DNA from: Prevotella sp.
GTDB lineage: Bacteria > Bacteroidota > Bacteroidia > Bacteroidales > Bacteroidaceae
DNA length: 64,000 bases
Reading direction: 5' to 3'
NCBI GenBank assembly: GCA_015060485.1
Contig: SUYI01000017.1
Span: 1-64,000, forward strand
A program made the position numbers and the translations under genes. Shown here one piece after another: positions 53,067-61,521 of this stretch. Numbering within the stretch: the first letter of the stretch is position 1; every line of letters begins with the position of its first letter. The notes under the pieces were generated by a model. It saw only the letters and a list, made by a program, of their open reading frames with translations. It made no database searches and was not told the DNA's origin.

Positions 53067-55985
53067 ATGGATGGAGTTGATAATGAAAGTCGCATAAGTC
53101 GCTTGGAGTCTGAAATCAGGTATCTGAAAGGGTTGCTTGACGAGAACGGAATTGCATACGACTATGAGACATACGTCGATTGTTCCAAGAAGGAAGAACC
53201 TGTTCAGATAGAATTTCCTGTGCTGACGGCCGAGCATGCTATACAGTTCTATTCTTACTTTCGAGGGCGCAAGGATGTGTATGTGAAGCGGGCGGCAAAG
53301 AAAGGATATTATACGCAATGTAATAATTTCTGGAAATATGGGGCGTGTCCCAAAGTGAGTGGGGAGAAAGTGAAGTGCCAGGAATGTCCGGCAAAGAATT
53401 ATACAGAGCTGAAGGTGTCAGCAATCTTGGAACATCTCAATGGCAGAAAGGAAGATTGCACCGATGTAATCGGTTTATATCCACTTTTTCCAGATGGAAC
53501 ATGTTGGTTCCTGGTTTTTGACTTCGACAATCATGAAGAGGATGCTTCTCCAAAGGAAGGATGGGAACGGGAAGTTGATGCGCTGAGGAAAATTTGCCAA
53601 TCGGTCGGAATTGATGCATTGGTAGAACGTTCCAGATCGGGTCATGGTGCCCACGTATGGATATTCATGAATGAAGCAATCCAAGCGGCGAAAGTTCGGA
53701 GATTTGGTGAGGCATTACTGGCTAAGGGTTCTGAATCAGTTAGTATGAAGAGTTTCCAATATTATGACAGGATGATGCCGATGCAGGATAGCCTATTTGA
53801 AGGGAAATTGGGAAATCTTATTGCCCTGCCTCTTCAGGGACAAGCACTTCGTAAAGGAAATAGTGCTTTTGTGGATGAACTATGGAGACCATACCATGAC
53901 CAATGGGAAAAGTTGATGCATACGCGGAAGTTGTCAGAAACAGATGTAGATACGTACATCAAGGCGTGGTGTCCAGAGGCTGACACCATGAAATTGTTCC
54001 AAAGTGACAAGGTGGATGGGTCTGAAGACGGAAACTTGCTCCTCTTTGGAACCAGTCCCCTTCCTTTGCCCCGTTACTTTAAAACAGACGATGTAGATGG
54101 AACGGTGAAAGTTATTCTCGCTGATGGCGTATATGTTGACAAACGGAATTTGAAACCACGTTTGCAGAATGCCATCAGGAGACTGGCTGCCTATACAAAT
54201 CCGCAGTTCTACCAGAATCTGGCCTTAGGGTTCTCTACTCGTGAAACACCACGGATAGTATATGACGGGTATGACAATGGTGATTATATCGTTCTGCCAC
54301 GAGGTTGTTTCGAAGAACTGAAGAATCGTTTGTCTGAGGCCGGGATCCCCTATGATATCAAGGATAAGAGGCAGAAAGGACAGACTATAGATGTTTCTTT
54401 CAGGGGGGAACTGTATGCAGAACAGATTGTTGCGGTTGAACACCTCCTGAATTATGATAACGGGATGTTGGCAGCTGCAACAGCTTTTGGTAAGACCGTC
54501 ATTGGCGCTAATCTGATTGCCAAACGGAAGGTCAATACGCTTGTACTGGTGCATACCGCTGAGATTATGAATAACTGGGTCAGAGATTTGGAACGATTCC
54601 TTGTAATCAATGAAGAACTGCCGACATATACTACGCCCAAAGGTCGCATTAAACAAAGAGATTCAGTCATCGGTACTTTCTCCTCTCAGAAGAAGGCGGC
54701 AACGGGAATCATTGATGTTGGCATGATAGGTTCGTTAGGGAAGATGGATGACGTCAATCCGATGGTGCGCGATTACGGGATGATAATAGTGGATGAATGC
54801 CATCATGCAGCTGCAGCAACTTTTGAAAACGTTCTGCGGGCATCGACTGCCAAATATGTGTATGGTATGAGCGCTACCGTGAAGCGGGGTGACAAACAAG
54901 AACGTAAGCTGTATATGCAGTTAGGGCCTATTCGGCATAGGTATACCGCCAAAGAAAGGGCAGAGAAACAGGGTATTGGTCATTATGTATATCCTCGGTT
55001 TACGAGGATTGTTGACCTATCATCATCAGAAGATAGACATATTTCAGAATTGAATCGGTTAATTGTCGATAATGAGTTGCGGAATATGCAAATCGTGGCT
55101 GATGCGATAGATTGTGTCAAGAAAGGCAGGACTCCAGTAGTGATGACTAAATATAGGGAACATGCGGAAACTTTATATACCCTTTTGCAAGGTGCAGTAG
55201 CACATGTCTTCCTGTTACAAGGGGGAACAGGCTTAAAAGCACGAACCGAATTGAGAAAGAATATGGCCTCGGTGAGTCGCGACGAAAGTGTAATCCTCGT
55301 CGCAACAGGGCAATATATCGGTGAGGGTTTTAACTATCCACGATTAGACACAATGCTATTGGCGATGCCGATATCATTTGAAGGAAATGTCGAGCAATAC
55401 GCAGGCCGACTGAACCGCGATTATGAAGGGAAAAAGGATGTCATCATCTTCGACTATATTGATAAACACATTCCCGTATTAGAACGGATGTATCATCGGC
55501 GTTTGAGAACTTATAAAAAAATAGGTTTTGAGGTTTGTACGGAAGTGATGGATAAGCAGGTGGTGAACAATTCCATCTTTGATTATGCTGGCTATTGGCA
55601 TATATTTGAGAAGGATATTCTTTCTGCAAAGAGGAGCATCGTCATCTCCAGTCCATACCTTAGTTCAAGGAAAGTTGACTGGCTTGCAGACCAGTCTGAG
55701 ACTATTCAGAAAAGAGGCGTAACTCTCACCATTTTTTCTCTATGTACAGAGGACTATCCAGAGGACGGTAGGGAGCACCATGCAGATTTGCTGGAGCAGT
55801 TGAGTGACGCAGGATTCATCGTAAATGTGCAGAATAAGTGTCATGAACGTTATGCTGTAATTGACCAATCACTTGTTTGGTATGGCAGTTTAAACCTTCT
55901 CTCCAGAGGGCGGGAGGAAGATAGTCTGATGCGGATAGATTGCCCAGAAATTGCGGCTGAGCTATCGGAGTTGACATTGAAATAA
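53067..55985 (+). CDS. TOTE-type primase-helicase-PLD protein
   Basis: A 972-residue multidomain protein. Short N-terminal coiled coil (about residues 8-28), a four-Cys zinc site (C85, C94, C104, C107), and an archaeo-eukaryotic-type primase core with FLVFDFDNH (D152/D154) and RSGHGAH (about 190-196). Then a superfamily 2 helicase: motif I ATAFGKT (about 471-477), DECH (576-579), SAT (602-604) and QYAGRLNR. The C-terminal phospholipase-D-like domain reads HERYAVIDQSLVWYGSLN, with Arg where the HxK Lys is expected. This layout matches the proteins described as TOTE conflict systems, thought to act against invading DNA. Helicase motif I lacks the usual second Gly. Confidence 0.83.
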   Translation: MDGVDNESRISRLESEIRYLKGLLDENGIAYDYETYVDCSKKEEPVQIEFPVLTAEHAIQFYSYFRGRKDVYVKRAAKKGYYTQCNNFWKYGACPKVSGEKVKCQECPAKNYTELKVSAILEHLNGRKEDCTDVIGLYPLFPDGTCWFLVFDFDNHEEDASPKEGWEREVDALRKICQSVGIDALVERSRSGHGAHVWIFMNEAIQAAKVRRFGEALLAKGSESVSMKSFQYYDRMMPMQDSLFEGKLGNLIALPLQGQALRKGNSAFVDELWRPYHDQWEKLMHTRKLSETDVDTYIKAWCPEADTMKLFQSDKVDGSEDGNLLLFGTSPLPLPRYFKTDDVDGTVKVILADGVYVDKRNLKPRLQNAIRRLAAYTNPQFYQNLALGFSTRETPRIVYDGYDNGDYIVLPRGCFEELKNRLSEAGIPYDIKDKRQKGQTIDVSFRGELYAEQIVAVEHLLNYDNGMLAAATAFGKTVIGANLIAKRKVNTLVLVHTAEIMNNWVRDLERFLVINEELPTYTTPKGRIKQRDSVIGTFSSQKKAATGIIDVGMIGSLGKMDDVNPMVRDYGMIIVDECHHAAAATFENVLRASTAKYVYGMSATVKRGDKQERKLYMQLGPIRHRYTAKERAEKQGIGHYVYPRFTRIVDLSSSEDRHISELNRLIVDNELRNMQIVADAIDCVKKGRTPVVMTKYREHAETLYTLLQGAVAHVFLLQGGTGLKARTELRKNMASVSRDESVILVATGQYIGEGFNYPRLDTMLLAMPISFEGNVEQYAGRLNRDYEGKKDVIIFDYIDKHIPVLERMYHRRLRTYKKIGFEVCTEVMDKQVVNNSIFDYAGYWHIFEKDILSAKRSIVISSPYLSSRKVDWLADQSETIQKRGVTLTIFSLCTEDYPEDGREHHADLLEQLSDAGFIVNVQNKCHERYAVIDQSLVWYGSLNLLSRGREEDSLMRIDCPEIAAELSELTLK

Positions 55986-56104
55986 GCCAAATTTCAAGAG
56001 TACTTTTTTTCAGGCGGAGTCCGAAATTCTGTGAACAATATCGCCTTGAAATGTTAAATTTTTGAGATTTTGCTATAATCACTTGTATCGTCGCTTTTTT
56101 GGTT

Positions 56105-56112
56105 TACTTTTG
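56105..56112 (+). promoter_or_regulatory. -7 element before the overlapping gene pair
   Basis: TACTTTTG, 28 bp before the ATG at 56141; a CTTG lies near -33. Confidence 0.5.
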
Positions 56113-56140
56113 CAGCCCAAAATTGAAATAGTATTTTGAT

Positions 56141-56944
56141 ATGGTTAAGAAAGAAATCAAAAGCATCATTCTCTATCTCGATAGTGCAGTTGCTATCGAT
56201 TATCTGACAGACGAACAGGCTGGTATTCTTTTCAAAGCGGTGCTGCGCTATGGTAGGAATGGTCAGATGCTCGAATCGTCAGATACTGCATTGACTGCAT
56301 TGTTTACGATGCTATGCACGCAGATAGATCGTGACCACAAAAAGTACGAAGAACGTTGTGAACGTAATGTTACGAATGCCAAGAAAAGGTATGAGAAGCT
56401 GCATCAGGAAGAGCAACCACCTGCGATTGCATGCGATCGCATGCCACCGCATCCGAACGCATGCCATAATGATAATAATAGTGATAATGACAATAATACT
56501 GATAATGATGATGATAACGCTAACGCTCTTATCATCAGTGAGGGGAGTGGGGCGGACTATTCTTTTGAAAAAGTCTGGGAGATGTATGGAAAGCCTGTAG
56601 GGAATGTTGAAGTCCTAAAAGAGAAATGGAATTCCCTGTCTGCCAAGAATAGGGATAGTATTCTTGCTTACATCCCTTTGTATGTCGCATCCACGCCAGA
56701 AGTCAGATACAGAAAGAACTTTGAAAACTTCCTCTCAGAGCGATACTGGGAGACTCATCCATTAAACACCATTCAAAATGAATCAAACACTATCAATTGC
56801 CCAGGTAATAACGAAAATGAAAGAAGAAAACGGAACATGTTTAGCACCGCAGTCAAAGCCATTTCAGGTTTTGAGCTCGCAGCGGAATCTGCCAGCGGAA
56901 TCCATACAAGTGTTGGCTTACCTCCAAAAGTATCCAACAATTGA
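56141..56944 (+). CDS. DUF6291-like protein with acidic Asn/Asp linker
   Basis: A 267-residue protein. The N-terminal 85 residues (YLDSAVAIDYLTDEQAGILFKAVLRYG, then a DRDHKKYEERCERN helix) resemble the DUF6291 domain seen in Bacteroidetes mobile DNA, a possible replication-linked domain. A linker of almost only Asn and Asp (about residues 110-128) follows, then a second small domain (YSFEKVWEMYGKPVGNVEVLKEKW). The function is unknown. The last 167 bp overlap the next gene in another frame. Confidence 0.6.
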   Translation: MVKKEIKSIILYLDSAVAIDYLTDEQAGILFKAVLRYGRNGQMLESSDTALTALFTMLCTQIDRDHKKYEERCERNVTNAKKRYEKLHQEEQPPAIACDRMPPHPNACHNDNNSDNDNNTDNDDDNANALIISEGSGADYSFEKVWEMYGKPVGNVEVLKEKWNSLSAKNRDSILAYIPLYVASTPEVRYRKNFENFLSERYWETHPLNTIQNESNTINCPGNNENERRKRNMFSTAVKAISGFELAAESASGIHTSVGLPPKVSNN

Positions 56945-57344
56945 GGATTTCTTCAAGGTATTCAACTCAAAGCGACAGTTGTATATCTGTCAGTATCCGG
57001 CTTATTGTATTACAGGCTCTTCACCTACATTGGCCCAGATTGATATCATGTATGGGCCATTCGCGTCCGCAAAATGGCTTGTATCTCTGATTGCAGACGT
57101 CAGTCTGTGTTGTGGTTTAAAAGAAGATGCTTCAGAAGATCAACTTCAATTGACAGCTACCGCCATTCTTGAACGATACAAATGGCTAAAGGCTGGCGAA
57201 CTGATGCTTTTCTTCTTCAACTTCAAGGCTGGCTTTTATGAACGTTTCTATAGCTACTTCGACCCTCAGACCATCATCAGGAGTATGAAGCTCTTCCTTC
57301 AAGAGCGCAATTATGTAATCGATGCCCATGAACGAAATCTGTAA
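56778..57344 (+). CDS. Conserved protein, DUF6633-like
   Basis: A 188-residue protein, 186 or fewer if an internal Met (MKEENGTCLAP, 56817) is the start. Helical C-terminal part with SLCCGLKEDASEDQLQLTA and FFFNFKAGFYERFYSYFD. It resembles proteins found next to DUF6291-type genes in Bacteroidetes; that recollection is not verified. It starts inside the preceding gene in a different frame, so its translation may depend on it. Confidence 0.55.
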   Translation: MNQTLSIAQVITKMKEENGTCLAPQSKPFQVLSSQRNLPAESIQVLAYLQKYPTIEDFFKVFNSKRQLYICQYPAYCITGSSPTLAQIDIMYGPFASAKWLVSLIADVSLCCGLKEDASEDQLQLTATAILERYKWLKAGELMLFFFNFKAGFYERFYSYFDPQTIIRSMKLFLQERNYVIDAHERNL

Positions 57345-57435
57345 CATTTTTAGTGTTTATATTGGGATAAATTGATTTTTTTCGTCATTTATATCATTTT
57401 TTCTGCAAATAGCGATTACTTTGCAGTTTTTTTGC

Positions 57436-57443
57436 TATCTTTG
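57436..57443 (+). promoter_or_regulatory. -7 element before the structured RNA
   Basis: TATCTTTG. A TTTG is present at 57420-57423, but only 12 bp upstream, so the match is partial. The transcript would begin about 57450. Confidence 0.5.
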
Positions 57444-57447
57444 CATC

Positions 57448-57672
57448 GTGTTCTTATGAACACAAGACATTGTTGGTTAAGATTTAGCGTTCGCTATCAA
57501 TCTATGGTTTCGAGAATGTAGGAGTTTGAGAAACATGTCATATGAGAGATAGAGTGAACGCTCACGCGATAGGCGTGGGCGTTACTTATCTATGACATGG
57601 GCATCTCCTACAGCCTTCGAACCAGATATAGTAAGTTCACGCTTTTTCTGTGCTTTATACAAATGGTTCGAA
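57448..57672 (+). ncRNA. Candidate structured RNA with a long multi-part hairpin
   Basis: Read as RNA: a 5' hairpin GTGTTC/GAACAC (57448-57463); then a long imperfect hairpin with paired arms TGGTTtCGA (57505-57513)/TCGAACCA (57617-57624), TGTAGGAG (57517-57524)/CTCCTACA (57605-57612), CATGTCAT (57534-57541)/ATGACATG (57592-57599) and an apex 57547-57591 of about 19 pairs with two single-base bulges and the loop GATAG. The segment TGGTTCGAA at 57664-57672 can pair perfectly with TTCGAACCA (57616-57624), competing with the outer arm. No coding frame fits. It may be a free ncRNA or the leader of the M48 gene 34 bp further on. It matches no RNA family I recognise. Confidence 0.5.
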
Positions 57673-57705
57673 TTTGACAGTTATTGATGTCTTAACATAT
57701 CGATT

Positions 57706-59418
57706 ATGAATAGAGAAAAACCTAATAAACTATCTTGTGGGGTAAGGAGGTCCTTCCTTATTTGGGGATTTGTTGTTATTTTTACGATGACTCCAAATAT
57801 TTTAGTATATGCCCAAGAAAATTCCATATTTGGGGGTGAACAAACATATTCGGAAAAGCTCCGCTCTTTACTTAATTCAGAAGACTATAAAGGTGGTATT
57901 CAATTATCATATCAATTGATGGAAGAAGGAAAACTAACAGAGTTGGATTTTCTTAACGTCTCATTGTGTTTCCAATATTTAAACAAATATGATGAGTTAA
58001 TTGAATTTGTGAATGGATGGGAAAGCAAATATCCTAGTAAAACTTACAATATACTTAATGCGATAAGAGGGGAGTGCTTTTTTTGGAAAGAGAAATATTT
58101 GGAATCGGAACCTTATTTTTTTAGTTATGTAGAAAGGGAAAGATCATTGGGGAGAGCTCCTGATGCTACGTATCTTGGTGAGTATGCATCCTGTCTGTAC
58201 ATGAACCATAAATATAAGGAGGCTGATAAATATTTCAAGGTATACTTCAAAGAAATGGCCTTATTTAATGATGTTAAAATAACCGGTCTTCCCGACACTG
58301 AAGGTAGAGGGATATATGGCTTCTACTTTTACAATTTTGCCTATAATGCCTTCATGCAAGGACAAGAAAAAAGAGGAGCAACCCTTCTTGAACTATCAAG
58401 TAAATGTGGATATGAAAATGCAAGTAAAGATATTCGCAAGTTAAAACGAAATTTGGCTTATGCAAATGACTATGCCTATAAGAGTAGTACCATCCGTGAG
58501 TTTGAAAAATATATTGGTGAATTGAACTATTATAAAGGTCTTCCTGAATATCCTTCATCTTTTTGGTATCAAGTCCAAAAGGACAATGTGGAATATCAAA
58601 AACTAAACACAGCGTTGCACAAACCAAAGATGTCCCAATCGGTTATATCCGCAATTAACAAAATCAACGGTCTAAAAGCAATTGCAGATAACGGCATAGC
58701 AGAGTGTTACCCATACAAAGTGGGAGAAATGGAACAGTACCTTGACAAAGCGATATGTGGAGATCAAACGTTTCTTAAGGAGATAAGATTTTATCCAGCG
58801 AAATATGAGAATGCGTTTACAACCCCTTCAGGGCAAATATACATCACAGAGGCACTATACAATAGTTTCAATGCAAATAAGGATTTACTATTGGCAGTAT
58901 GCGCGCATGAGGCAGCTCATTTTATATTCCAACATTCATTAGCAGAAGAGTGGAAAGTAGCTAAAAAAGAAAGAAGGAATGAAGTATGGGGGCAGATCGC
59001 TGCTGGGTTAAATGCCGCTGCACACGCTGGTGTTGTTATATATGGAGCTTCTAATGGTGTTTCAAGTGATGCTTATGGTCAAGATTATTGGAACAATGTT
59101 AATCAGGCCAACTTTAATCTGATACAAAGCTTTAGAGACGATGCTTTTTATTTCAGATTTAAATATGGTAGGAGTCAGGAGTTGGAATCAGATATTGTTG
59201 CATACCGTTTTTGTGAAGCTACTGGTATAGGAGGCTATGCTATGATTATGGCACTTCAATTGCTTGATGGTGAAAGTATGTATCTAAAATCAGATAAGAC
59301 AAGCGATCATCCTTCAAATGCATTTAGAATAGGTTTGCTTAAACATCTTTGGGCTAAAGATCATCCCGACTTGGCTGAGAAGAATAAGAACTTTGGAAAG
59401 AAAACGGAAAATAAGTAA
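57706..59418 (+). CDS. Secreted M48-type metalloprotease with TPR-like N terminus
   Basis: A 570-residue exported protein. The signal peptide ends near YAQ (residue 36). A helical TPR-like region covers about residues 45-250. The M48 catalytic part has HEAAH (residues 401-405) and ELESD (492-496), in which the first Glu is the expected third zinc ligand. In most M48 enzymes this part lies closer to the N terminus. Followed 17 bp later by a small exported protein, forming a two-gene operon with a terminator at 60206. The substrate is unknown. Confidence 0.72.
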   Translation: MNREKPNKLSCGVRRSFLIWGFVVIFTMTPNILVYAQENSIFGGEQTYSEKLRSLLNSEDYKGGIQLSYQLMEEGKLTELDFLNVSLCFQYLNKYDELIEFVNGWESKYPSKTYNILNAIRGECFFWKEKYLESEPYFFSYVERERSLGRAPDATYLGEYASCLYMNHKYKEADKYFKVYFKEMALFNDVKITGLPDTEGRGIYGFYFYNFAYNAFMQGQEKRGATLLELSSKCGYENASKDIRKLKRNLAYANDYAYKSSTIREFEKYIGELNYYKGLPEYPSSFWYQVQKDNVEYQKLNTALHKPKMSQSVISAINKINGLKAIADNGIAECYPYKVGEMEQYLDKAICGDQTFLKEIRFYPAKYENAFTTPSGQIYITEALYNSFNANKDLLLAVCAHEAAHFIFQHSLAEEWKVAKKERRNEVWGQIAAGLNAAAHAGVVIYGASNGVSSDAYGQDYWNNVNQANFNLIQSFRDDAFYFRFKYGRSQELESDIVAYRFCEATGIGGYAMIMALQLLDGESMYLKSDKTSDHPSNAFRIGLLKHLWAKDHPDLAEKNKNFGKKTENK

Positions 59419-59435
59419 TACAAAAAAGTACAGAT

Positions 59436-60134
59436 ATGAAAAAGAATTATTTTTTGTTTATTGTTTTTGCCTTTATGAGTATGCAAATGGTATACGCACA
59501 GAGCTTTTCTAAAGATGAATTAAAAAAGTATTCTGGACAAGGAAATAAGAGTGATGAAGCACGAGCTGCAGAATTAGCTCAAGAGAATCCACTGAATGAC
59601 CAGTATGAGCTAGTTCTATCCTGCGTCAAAGAGTATTCTGGTCAATCAAAAAAAGAGTTGTACAACAAAATCTACAATTGGATTATTAATTTGTCATCGA
59701 ACTCACAATCAGCCATTCAAGTTGCAGATACCGCAAAGTGGATTATTCAAACAAGGTGCAATATACAACAAATAGCTAAGCGTACTATGGGGGATAACCG
59801 TTATAAGGTAAACATTAGACCCCTATTGACATTCGACTTTAAAGATGAAAAAATTAGATTCACATTTAATTTGCAATCTTATGATGTGTTGAAGAAGACG
59901 GATGATGATGGTGGCATATTTATGATGGGTAATATTGGATTCTTCGATGGGGGCGGACAAAAGAAAGACAATCAAGTGTGGCCACTTTCCGAGTGCTATC
60001 CTTATGCAAAGAAACCATCTCATCCCAAAGTTACATCGTCAAGAGCATTAGTTAATAGTGTCGCAGCTTATAAGATTCTTATTGACAGAGTTGATGGCGT
60101 TTTGAAAAAGGCAGTATCAAATAGTGACTGGTAA
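59436..60134 (+). CDS. Small secreted protein, DUF4468-like
   Basis: A 232-residue exported protein. The signal peptide MKKNYFLFIVFAFMSMQMVYAQ is followed by a helical stretch and then a domain with ELYNKIYNWIINLSSNSQ and AIQVADT...IIQTRCN, resembling the DUF4468 (TBP-like fold) family of Bacteroidetes. It is the partner of the upstream M48 protease by operon position. The function is unknown. Confidence 0.55.
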   Translation: MKKNYFLFIVFAFMSMQMVYAQSFSKDELKKYSGQGNKSDEARAAELAQENPLNDQYELVLSCVKEYSGQSKKELYNKIYNWIINLSSNSQSAIQVADTAKWIIQTRCNIQQIAKRTMGDNRYKVNIRPLLTFDFKDEKIRFTFNLQSYDVLKKTDDDGGIFMMGNIGFFDGGGQKKDNQVWPLSECYPYAKKPSHPKVTSSRALVNSVAAYKILIDRVDGVLKKAVSNSDW

Positions 60135-60205
60135 AATACTGAAAAATATAGTGAAGTGAACTTGAATGATGGTTCAATAGAATGATAATTAGTATTATAT
60201 TACCG

Positions 60206-60240
60206 CATTAGAGGGGATGCAGACCCCTCTAATGATTTTT
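60206..60240. terminator. Shared terminator between the DUF4468-like gene and the FRG gene
   Basis: CATTAGAGGGG (60206-60216) and CCCCTCTAATG (60224-60234) form an 11-bp stem, followed by ATTTTTT on the plus strand. The FRG stop codon lies in the right arm. Confidence 0.88.
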
Positions 60241-61299
60241 TATAGCATCTTTTTCAGACATAGCTCTAACCACCCCATCATATCCTGGGAATAGTGTAGA
60301 TGCATCATACCCGTTTCGCTCTGCAAAGTTGTATAGATGAAGTGCTTCGGATTGAGGAATTGTTATATGATACAGAATCTTTCTGGGGACTTCGTTATGC
60401 GATAAAAGGAAATCTGTAAGCAATTCGTCTAAAGTCCTGTTGTCAGCAGTATTCTTGGTCCAGTTATTAGTCAATTTCCCTTTATCATCAGTAACGATAG
60501 GTATCTTTGTTTCCCAAAGGCTTAATATTCCGTTTTGGGCACCAAGGTTTCTGTTATCACAGTTACGAGGCGATATAAATTTAAGTGGCATGTCATCATA
60601 TATAAATTCTATTGATTTGTCTAATGCCCATAGCTCTATATATTTGGCCTCTTTGACATCGAATTCCTTTTTAAACTGTTTGCCCGCAGATTCATGTGCG
60701 ATTTTTTGGAAATCAGTAAAATATTGACTTTGCCATTGAGCACTTGTTTTCTTTTCTAAATTATATTTTCTCAAGATAGCTTCGGATGATGCAAAATACA
60801 AAGCAACATTAATGTTTTTCGTCCAATCCAAAAGTCTGGTTTTTATACCATGGTGCTGAGCCAAAGCTGCGAGTTCATAATACCTTTCAGGTAGCCAGTT
60901 TTTTTCATCAAGTAGATATGTGGGGAAACCGTTGGGAAGATTTATAAACTCACGCATTTCGCGAACATCGGGAACGTATAGACTATTCTCATCACTTTTT
61001 TTAAAGAAATGAAAAAGCTGGCTGTATTCGTAATTGATTTGTGCTAACTCTGTTATTGCAATAGCAATATCCCGTTTTGCAGACTCTTTATGAATCGTCA
61101 TTCTATCCCAAGGTTGTATTCTTTGGGCAGATGGAAGTAATTTGTATGATGTTGTTGAGTGACCTCGAAAAACAAATTTGCTGTCAAATTTGTCATACAA
61201 TTCACCACCATAGCTGATGGCCTCTAAGAAAAACTCAGCTTTTTCGAAAGTCAAATCCTCAATGTATTGTTTGTTTTCTACCAATATCATCAGATGCAA
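60229..61299 (-). CDS. FRG-domain protein
   Basis: A 356-residue protein with the FRG domain seen in prophages and defence loci. FVFRGHSTTSYKLLPS is near residue 42, and ALAQHHGIKTRLLDWTKNIN with ALYFA is near residue 150. The domain is named for its Phe-Arg-Gly motif; its biochemical activity is not established to my knowledge. Start 61299 or, three codons later, 61290. It is the third gene of the Ntn-hydrolase operon, 55 bp after the small gene. Confidence 0.78.
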   Translation of the reverse strand: MHLMILVENKQYIEDLTFEKAEFFLEAISYGGELYDKFDSKFVFRGHSTTSYKLLPSAQRIQPWDRMTIHKESAKRDIAIAITELAQINYEYSQLFHFFKKSDENSLYVPDVREMREFINLPNGFPTYLLDEKNWLPERYYELAALAQHHGIKTRLLDWTKNINVALYFASSEAILRKYNLEKKTSAQWQSQYFTDFQKIAHESAGKQFKKEFDVKEAKYIELWALDKSIEFIYDDMPLKFISPRNCDNRNLGAQNGILSLWETKIPIVTDDKGKLTNNWTKNTADNRTLDELLTDFLLSHNEVPRKILYHITIPQSEALHLYNFAERNGYDASTLFPGYDGVVRAMSEKDAIKNH

Positions 61300-61354
61300 T
61301 GTTAAATATCATTGGTAATTATCACATTATTTGTTCAAATATTGAAAAAGTGGA

Positions 61355-61519
61355 CTACCATTTTATTGTGTCTATAACATGTAAATCCTTTTTTATCTGA
61401 TCTTGCAATTTAATTAGAGAATCATCAATGGCAGATTGATGAGAATTGCATGTCATACAAAATTCATTATGCATCGCATTGTTATCAACTTCTGAAGAAT
61501 CGCTATAAATGGTCATCAT
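61355..61519 (-). CDS. 54-residue protein between the Ntn-hydrolase and FRG genes
   Basis: ATG-ATG at 61519 (just 2 bp after the Ntn-hydrolase stop) to TAG at 61355. The peptide begins MMTIYSDSSEVDNNAM, has a CMTC pair and ends in an amphipathic helix-like DSLIKLQDQIKKDLHVI. The tight spacing and clean frame support a real gene; no family is recognised. It could be an antitoxin-like or adaptor partner of its neighbours (inference). Confidence 0.55.
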   Translation of the reverse strand: MMTIYSDSSEVDNNAMHNEFCMTCNSHQSAIDDSLIKLQDQIKKDLHVIDTIKW

Positions 61520-61521
61520 AT

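Noticed and set aside
57448..57672. 6S RNA, tmRNA, SRP RNA, hammerhead ribozyme or retron RNA
   Set aside because: None of the diagnostic sequences of tmRNA, SRP RNA or hammerhead is present, no reverse transcriptase gene is nearby, and the 6S central bubble is not evident; 6S cannot be fully excluded without a covariance search.
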